Origin: Prevotella sp.
Lineage (GTDB): Bacteria > Bacteroidota > Bacteroidia > Bacteroidales > Bacteroidaceae
Direction of reading: 5' to 3'
Assembly (NCBI GenBank): GCA_016283605.1
Contig: JAEENF010000129.1
Span: forward strand, 1 to 27,151
Length of the DNA: 27,151 bases
In this document: positions 23,501 to 27,151 of the stretch, one piece after another
Position numbering within the stretch: position 1 is the stretch's first letter
How the letters are laid out: each line of letters begins with the position of its first letter
Notes under the pieces: model-generated
Told to the model about the DNA's origin: nothing
What the model saw: only the letters and a program-made list of their open reading frames with translations
Database searches by the model: none
Program-made: the position numbers and the translations under genes

Positions 23501-23541
23501 AATTTATTCCACTCCTGTGGGATATTGTTCACTTCTTCCAT
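20524..23541 (-). CDS. Receiver-domain protein fused to a PPDK/PEP-synthase-type ATP-grasp domain
   Basis: A large cytoplasmic protein of 1005 residues. Residues about 28-165 resemble a response-regulator receiver (NVLIVANPYD, IDLVICMPGN). Residues about 174-330 are a second receiver: MILLVEDN with E181/D182, VISDTRFP with the phosphorylatable Asp251, and FIDKNS with Lys313. From about 440 comes the pyruvate phosphate dikinase N-terminal ATP-binding fold: GSLGGKGRGLAFL (446-458), PIAVRSSSLLEDS (538-550), QPFAGIYSTY (553-562), closing with TLYLLQIRP. I see no phosphohistidine swivel (TGG-x-x-SHA) and no PEP/pyruvate TIM-barrel, so it is not PEP synthase. A C-terminal domain with ILVGPGRWGSSDYWLGIPV follows. 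Called PEP/pyruvate-binding protein in databases; function unknown. It has its own promoter at 23592-23622 and is coupled to the PIG-L gene. Confidence 0.88.
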   Translation of the reverse strand: MEEVNNIPQEWNKFYLKDVSFVNLMTRRIFNVLIVANPYDAFMLEDDGRIDEKIFDEYMELGMRYPPTFTQVSTTEEANEVLRTTDIDLVICMPGNADNDAFAVAREVKAAHPNIPCVVLTPFSHGITKRIENEDMSMFDYVFCWLGNTNLIMSIIKLLEDKMNIEHDIREAGVQMILLVEDNIRFYSSVLPNLYNYILAQSKRFSTEALNPHAAAQRKRGRPKVVLATNYEEAMEIYEKYHENTLGVISDTRFPMHITPGRLSHVEEGDPEAGLKLLREIRRRDEYVPLILDSKETLNRAKAEAEGFHFIDKNSTKMNVDLHHLMEEHMGFGDFIFRDPKTKEEVARVSSLKELQDIIFKIPNDSMLYHVSRNHMSRWLTARAIFPVSAFLKHVTWHKLQDVDAHRQIIFDAIVQYRRMKNIGVVAVFDRLKFDHYSHFARIGEGSLGGKGRGLAFLDRIIKRHPELNQFEGAEVSIPKTVVLCTDFFDEFMEKNNLYPIALSDAPDEEILKHFLRAQLPDSLIADFFTFFDAVKSPIAVRSSSLLEDSHYQPFAGIYSTYMIPLLPDKYEMLRMLACAIKGVYASVYYKDSKAYMLATQNVIDQEKMAVILQEVVGKQYGDLYYPNFSGVLRSLNYYPIGDEKAEEGIASLALGLGKYIVDGGQTLRVSPYHPTQVLQTSEMETALSETQTRFYALDMSHVGDDFKVDDGFNIKNLRVKQADADGSLNFIASTYDPVDQLIRDGLYEGGRKIISFCGVLQQGIFPLPELLQMAQKYGSEEMRRPVEIELAGNLNPDKTGTLYLLQIRPIVDSKQVLDEDLQKIPDSDCLLRSNNSLGHGISEDVIDVVYVKAGEDFTAANNPMIASHIERINQKFLNGEYASEDGTVGTNYILVGPGRWGSSDYWLGIPVKWPHISAARVIVETGLKNYHVDPSQGTHFFQNLTSFGVGYFTINTYTGDGIFQQDVLDALPAIEETEYVRHVRFDHPLKVMMDGKKQTGVVLL

Positions 23542-23591
23542 TGTCTTGTTTTAAGTGATAGGTCGGCCTCTCACGGCTTACGTTCTGGGTG

Positions 23592-23622
23592 CAAAGATAG
23601 GCATTTTCCGCGAAAGTTCCAA
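23592..23622 (-). promoter_or_regulatory. Putative -33/-7 promoter for the receiver/ATP-grasp gene
   Basis: On the minus strand TTG (23622-23620) and TATCTTTG (23599-23592) are separated by 20 bases, which matches the Bacteroidetes arrangement TTG-N19-21-TAnnTTTG. The leader to the ATG at 23541 would be about 45 nt. It is the best promoter match in the window. Confidence 0.7.
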
Positions 23623-23668
23623 AATATTCAGCCACTATTTCATGGCCGATGGTGATTCGTAAGGCCTC

Positions 23669-23728
23669 TAATCGTTCTCTAATCGTTCTCCAATTGTTCT
23701 CCAATCGTTCTCCAATCGTTCTCCAATT
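23669..23728. repeat. 11-bp tandem repeat array (five units plus a partial sixth)
   Basis: Units on the plus strand are TAATCGTTCTC, TAATCGTTCTC, CAATTGTTCTC, CAATCGTTCTC and CAATCGTTCTC (23669-23723), then CAATT. The array starts 47 bases upstream of the TTG box of the receiver/ATP-grasp promoter. Confidence 0.85.
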
Positions 23729-23763
23729 TCTGGAATTAGAGGACAATTGGAGAGTAATTGGAG
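23710..23763. repeat. Imperfect 19-bp inverted repeat (hairpin or cruciform)
   Basis: CTCCAATCGTTCTCCAATT (23710-23728) faces AATTGGAGAGTAATTGGAG (23745-23763) across 16 bases. Sixteen of 19 positions pair in DNA. The inner nine pairs (23720-23728 with 23745-23753) are perfect. The left arm is part of the 11-bp array. Confidence 0.75.
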
Positions 23764-23792
23764 GTGAGTCGGAGAGTAATTGGAGGTGAATC
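23749..23792. repeat. Tandem duplication of a 22-bp unit
   Basis: GGAGAGTAATTGGAGGTGAG followed by TC (23749-23770) is repeated directly at 23771-23792 with a single change (GAGTC to GAATC). Its core is the reverse complement of the 11-bp array. Confidence 0.85.
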
Positions 23793-23795
23793 GAA

Positions 23796-23809
23796 GACCA
23801 GTTTTGGTC
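23796..23809 (-). terminator. Weak hairpin just after the NUDIX stop codon
   Basis: GACCA (23796-23800) and TGGTC (23805-23809) form a 5-bp stem with a 4-base loop, one base beyond the NUDIX stop at 23811. No run of T follows on the minus strand, so it is at best a weak terminator; the larger hairpin at 23710-23763 could contribute. Confidence 0.3.
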
Positions 23810-23810
23810 G

Positions 23811-24320
23811 TTACACCCCTGTTACATATGACAATCGGTTGAATTCACTCTCGAAGTTGGGGGTCAGTATGCCCTTTCCCATAGCTTCATGAATCTCCTG
23901 CATCGTCCAGAAACGGCCACCATCCAGTTCCTCGGCGGATGGTCGTATCTCGCCGTCATAGATAGTACGGTTCACATATACCAGCTCTTTCTCGCGCTTG
24001 CTTTCAAACACATACATGTCGATGCGTTCAGGCACGAAGTCGGTGATACCTAACTCTTCACGCACTTCCCGACGCAAAGCCTCTTCTGGCGTCTCGCCGT
24101 AGTCGATGTGCCCTCCAACGGCAGTGTCCCACTTCCCAGGCTGTATGTCTTTCCAGTCAGGGCGGCGCTGAAGATAGATTTCGCCTTTCGAGTTGAACAC
24201 ATGCAGGTGAACGACGGGGTGCAGCAGCTTTGAGCCACTATGACACTCGCCTCTCGTTGCAGAGCCAGTCACTCTGCCGTCTTCATCTACTATCGGGAAT
24301 AACTCTTCTTGATTATCCAT
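23811..24320 (-). CDS. NUDIX hydrolase
   Basis: Hydrolyses a nucleoside diphosphate linked to another group, or acts on an isoprenoid diphosphate; 169 residues, cytoplasmic. The NUDIX box at 70-92 is complete: G70-x5-E76-x7-REVREELGI, with catalytic E88/E89. The N-terminal layout (ELFPIVDEDGRVTGSATRG, then HPVVHLHVFNSKGEIYLQRR) resembles the YfcD / IPP-isomerase-like branch, but the substrate cannot be read from the sequence. I chose ATG 24318-24320. The frame is open further upstream, but those codons lie within the previous gene read in another frame and match no family start. It begins 23 bases after the alpha/beta hydrolase stop and is last in its transcription unit. Confidence 0.9.
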   Translation of the reverse strand: MDNQEELFPIVDEDGRVTGSATRGECHSGSKLLHPVVHLHVFNSKGEIYLQRRPDWKDIQPGKWDTAVGGHIDYGETPEEALRREVREELGITDFVPERIDMYVFESKREKELVYVNRTIYDGEIRPSAEELDGGRFWTMQEIHEAMGKGILTPNFESEFNRLSYVTGV

Positions 24321-24343
24321 ATTTGTCGTGAGACTATAGCTAT

Positions 24344-25408
24344 TTAGAAGTTCTTCCTGACGCCCTGCCACTCGGGGAACTTCATTTTCAGGTATTCGTC
24401 GTCGAGGAAGAGGGCGGACTGACCTACCTGGCCCTTCAACTGCCAGTCGAGCCATTTGACGACGGCCTTGGCATAGTTGCCGCCATATTTCTCGTAATAG
24501 GTGCCGCTGTGGCCGTCCTTCGAGTTGAGCATCACCACGGGGATGTCGTCGGCGATGCGCTCGTAGTCCTTCTGGGCATTGCCGTAGGCGATATCAGCAG
24601 GACCGCCGATCATATAGAACATCGGGGTGTGGAGGTTCTTCAACGCCTCCTTTGTGGTACCCATCATCTCCATGTCGCCGATACCGGAGTTCAGCATGAC
24701 GCAGGTCTTGATACGGGGGTCGTAAGCCACACCCAACACCTGGGCACCGCCGCACGACTGACCCATCGCTGCCACATGGTCGAGGGCGAGGCAATGGTAG
24801 TATTCCGAACCCTGATTGGCATTCTGTTCCGTCAACCAGTCGAGTACCTCGAGCAGCATCTTGGGATAGGTGCTGAACTGCGGGCCGGCGGGAGCCTGCT
24901 GCTTCTTGTTCTTCTTGGCCTTCTTGGCAGCCTCCTCACGCTGGCGGGCTTGTTCTTCCTGCTGGGCCTTCTTCTCCTCAGCGGTCATCGGCAGGATTTT
25001 TTCGCCATTCGCCATAATGACATCACCTTTGGTTTCGGGATAAGCCGACCTGAGCACACCCTTCCATTGCGCCATTACATCTGCCTCGTCGTAGGGGCCG
25101 ATAGCAGCAGCCACATAGCCATAGGAGGCTACCTCGCTCAACAGCAGGCGCATCTCCACATTGTTGTTGAAACAAGCACCGTTGGCATAGACGATGACGG
25201 GCAGGGCACCCTGCTTAGCCACAATCTCTTTCAGGTTCTGAGGGCGATAGACCGTGAAACCGGGACAGGAGGCATCTCCCACCACTTCTGACTTGAACGG
25301 CCCCGTGCCGCCTTCTTCCACTACTTGTCTTTGATTTGTCTGGGCATTCATTAGCCCTACGCTTGCGACGAACATCATCGCTGTCATTAATATTTTTTTT
25401 ATAATCAT
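24344..25408 (-). CDS. Exported alpha/beta hydrolase with a charged helical insert
   Basis: 354 residues with a signal peptide (about 1-22, GLMNA-Q). The alpha/beta-hydrolase core shows VIVYANGACFNNN (71-83) after strand 3, the nucleophile elbow GQSCGG with Ser218 (216-221), a probable acid in GGPADIAYGN (Asp272), and the catalytic His300 in SKDGHSGTY. Together these form a full triad, so it is likely an active esterase or dienelactone-hydrolase-like enzyme in the periplasm. Residues 142-170 are an insert of Glu, Lys, Gln and Ala (EEKKAQQEEQARQREEA, then KKAKKNKKQ), a predicted solvent-exposed or coiled-coil helix that is unusual in the lid region. It follows the TlpA-like gene by 22 bases and precedes the NUDIX gene. 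Substrate unknown. Confidence 0.83.
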   Translation of the reverse strand: MIIKKILMTAMMFVASVGLMNAQTNQRQVVEEGGTGPFKSEVVGDASCPGFTVYRPQNLKEIVAKQGALPVIVYANGACFNNNVEMRLLLSEVASYGYVAAAIGPYDEADVMAQWKGVLRSAYPETKGDVIMANGEKILPMTAEEKKAQQEEQARQREEAAKKAKKNKKQQAPAGPQFSTYPKMLLEVLDWLTEQNANQGSEYYHCLALDHVAAMGQSCGGAQVLGVAYDPRIKTCVMLNSGIGDMEMMGTTKEALKNLHTPMFYMIGGPADIAYGNAQKDYERIADDIPVVMLNSKDGHSGTYYEKYGGNYAKAVVKWLDWQLKGQVGQSALFLDDEYLKMKFPEWQGVRKNF

Positions 25409-25430
25409 ATCTGTTTGAAAATGTATGACG

Positions 25431-27151
25431 TTATTTCATTTGATCCAGCAGACGGGCAAGGTTTTCAAGGTCGCGGGGATCGACGTTGAGATCCAGCAGA
25501 TCGCCGTCGCGATTGAAGAGCTTGTAGGTAGGCCAGCTGTGGACGTTCAGGTGGCGCTCGATGGCGGCTTGCTGCTCTGCGGGCAGATTGTAGTGAGCCA
25601 CGTTCGGACCACTGACGTTATACTCCTTGATGACGTTCTCCCACGCCGTCTGCGGACTGCGGTTGGCGAGATAAAGATACTGGATGTCGTAGTCCTTCAG
25701 ACGGGCGTACTCCTCAGTAGAATGGGAGAGCGCCTCCTTACAGGGGCCGCACCAGGTGCCCCAGATATCCAGGAGCACGAACTTGCCCTTGTAGGGTTCG
25801 ACGAGTTTTTTCAGCAACGCCTCACCCTCAGAGAGATCCTTGAAATTATCCGACGATTTCAGTACTAGCTTGTCGAACTCGCGGTTCTCGATGGCGAGAT
25901 AGTAGTCGTTCTGCTTCTCGATCATCGCCAGGCAGACGGGATTGTGGATCATGGCCTTAATGGTGTCCATGACGCTGGGCAGTAGCGAGGTACGCTCATG
26001 GTCAATATGAGTGAATGCCTGACGGGAGAGCCAAATGTCCTTGATAAACGGATCGGCACCGAGTGAGTCGAGTGTCTGGACGTGTTGTTTCAAGGTGCTT
26101 ATGAGAAGTCCGCCATTGACGATTTTCGAGGATTTCGGAGAATTAACAATCTTATCCACCTCTTTCAACAAGTCGGCATTCAGCGAGTCGAGTTCATGTG
26201 ATTTGAGTATCTTCGCCTCGACGGTAGGTTCTGCCTCGACGAGGGGCGTAACCTCGTCTATCCATTTCTTCCAACGGGTGAGCACTGCCAGTTCCTCGTC
26301 GTTAGAGGCAAATTCCTTGTAGTTGTCGCGGAGGCTGAAGGCAAACACGGCGTTACGAGCCCGTGAGGCATCGTCGATGTAGTCGTTCAAGAAGGCGCCG
26401 AGGTCGCGATGCAGCGTATAAGGCTTTTCCATTCTCGTCCAGAACGTGTCGTAGGCATAGCGACGGGCATGGTCAGAGAGCTGCATGCCTTTGGCGCGGA
26501 AGCGGGTCTGTCCGAAGGCACGAGCCTGCTGCGCCAGTGTGTTGCCTTTCCTATACATATTAAAGCGGGTGGAGAGCGTAGGATGCTGCTCACAGAGTGA
26601 GTCGATGCTGGCGTATTGTGCCTTGAGGAGACTATCTACCGAGGCAATGTAGGGCTCAAAGAGTTCCTCACCGCTTTTGCCGGCACTCTCCGCCCCGTCA
26701 TACAAATCGATGGTCTTCCAGTCGAGCGGATACTTGAAGAGTTCATTTTGCAGGCGGCAATCGTCACCCATGAACAGACGGCGACCCTCCTTGAAGTCGT
26801 AGAGCAGGAAGTAGGTCTTGCCCGGCTCGAACATCGTGCGGATAAAACAACGGCGCCAGTCGGTGTAGAACCCCGTACTATTCACGATCGGAATCTTCAC
26901 GGTGAAGCGTCCCTGCTCGTCCAGAACGGCACTGACAGACTGCTGCTTGTCCGTAAAGAGGTCTGTATAGCCGAAGTCGAAAGTCTTCAGTTGCTTGTAG
27001 TGCTCCGGCATATCCTTGATCCAACCGATAACGGTGACGGTATCCTCCTTGTAGCCGGTATCCACGAAGCCCTCACGGGTGTCCTTCGTGGGATAGTCAG
27101 GCAGGAAACGACCAGTAATCATCGAATACATAGCCTTATCGTTGCCAATCT
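25431..27151 (-). CDS. TlpA-like thiol-disulfide oxidoreductase with a large N-terminal region (5' end beyond the window)
   Basis: The frame is open from the right edge: codons upstream of the first Met (27131) read I-G-N-D-K-A with no stop, and no signal peptide is visible, so the N-terminus is outside. Numbered from 27131, the last 120 residues are a thioredoxin fold: KFVLLDIWGTWCGPCKEAL with the redox pair C461/C464, and the cis-Pro loop HSWPTYKLF (Pro534). The preceding 430 residues are not a family I can name with certainty. They contain a beta-rich start and long helical stretches, as in other Bacteroidetes periplasmic TlpA proteins. Expected role is thiol-disulfide exchange in the periplasm. 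It appears to be co-transcribed with the alpha/beta hydrolase and NUDIX genes. Confidence 0.88.
   Translation of the reverse strand, partial: IGNDKAMYSMITGRFLPDYPTKDTREGFVDTGYKEDTVTVIGWIKDMPEHYKQLKTFDFGYTDLFTDKQQSVSAVLDEQGRFTVKIPIVNSTGFYTDWRRCFIRTMFEPGKTYFLLYDFKEGRRLFMGDDCRLQNELFKYPLDWKTIDLYDGAESAGKSGEELFEPYIASVDSLLKAQYASIDSLCEQHPTLSTRFNMYRKGNTLAQQARAFGQTRFRAKGMQLSDHARRYAYDTFWTRMEKPYTLHRDLGAFLNDYIDDASRARNAVFAFSLRDNYKEFASNDEELAVLTRWKKWIDEVTPLVEAEPTVEAKILKSHELDSLNADLLKEVDKIVNSPKSSKIVNGGLLISTLKQHVQTLDSLGADPFIKDIWLSRQAFTHIDHERTSLLPSVMDTIKAMIHNPVCLAMIEKQNDYYLAIENREFDKLVLKSSDNFKDLSEGEALLKKLVEPYKGKFVLLDIWGTWCGPCKEALSHSTEEYARLKDYDIQYLYLANRSPQTAWENVIKEYNVSGPNVAHYNLPAEQQAAIERHLNVHSWPTYKLFNRDGDLLDLNVDPRDLENLARLLDQMK

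Noticed and set aside
23504..23746. Minus-strand frame of 80 codons across the 11-bp repeats
   Set aside because: Its first third is just the translated repeat (R-T-I-G-E-R-L-E-N-N-W), the rest crosses a promoter and enters the next gene out of frame. No sign of a real protein.
23669..23792. CRISPR array
   Set aside because: Units of 11 and 22 bp are contiguous with no spacers, and no cas genes are nearby.

Overview
The window looks like a chromosomal segment of a member of the Bacteroidales, most likely Prevotella or a close relative. The reasons are an Oar-type TonB-dependent receptor followed by a lipoprotein, a DUF4831-type secreted protein, a TlpA-like protein with a large N-terminal region, a P-protein split into two genes, Bacteroidetes-type -7 promoter elements (TAnnTTTG) in front of several genes, and few Shine-Dalgarno sites. 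No rRNA, tRNA, CRISPR array, insertion sequence or phage gene was seen. No stretch longer than 300 bases lacks a gene.

Layout. (1) 1-3490, minus strand: a TonB-dependent receptor, then the first 37 codons of a lipoprotein that runs off the left edge. (2) 3617-7077, minus strand: an apparent operon hpt-adk-obg-M23 peptidase, covering purine salvage, adenylate balance, a ribosome-associated GTPase and a secreted murein hydrolase; the peptidase start overlaps the obg stop as ATGA. (3) 7207-16043, plus strand: a tight cluster of bifunctional NAD(P)HX repair enzyme, DUF4831-like protein, lipoate-protein ligase, gcvT, gcvH, gcvPA, gcvPB and lpdA. It encodes the full glycine cleavage system with its own lipoylating enzyme. 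(4) 16049-18229, minus strand: a Pif1/RecD-like helicase with a C-terminal winged-helix region. (5) 18365-19363, plus strand: a YqiA-like esterase fused to a degraded nucleotidase-like HAD domain. (6) 19364-23541, minus strand: a large receiver-domain/ATP-grasp (PPDK-N-like) protein, translationally coupled to a PIG-L deacetylase that resembles the C-terminal half of the Bacteroidetes NagB-PIG-L fusion. (7) 23811-27151, minus strand: a NUDIX hydrolase, a secreted alpha/beta hydrolase with a charged insert, and a TlpA-like thiol-disulfide protein that is open at the right edge.

The most unusual material is small-scale structure. Three arrays of contiguous 7-bp repeats lie at translation starts: two encode the hydrophobic core of a signal peptide (M23 peptidase and DUF4831 protein) and one forms the 5' leader of the lipoate ligase. 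An 11-bp tandem array with a 19-bp imperfect hairpin and a duplicated 22-mer lies upstream of the promoter of the receiver/ATP-grasp gene. A nested palindrome with a duplicated 10-mer lies between the divergent hpt and NAD(P)HX-repair promoters. At protein level the most interesting items are the two-gene receiver/ATP-grasp plus PIG-L unit, the esterase-HAD fusion and an unusually short dihydrolipoyl dehydrogenase.
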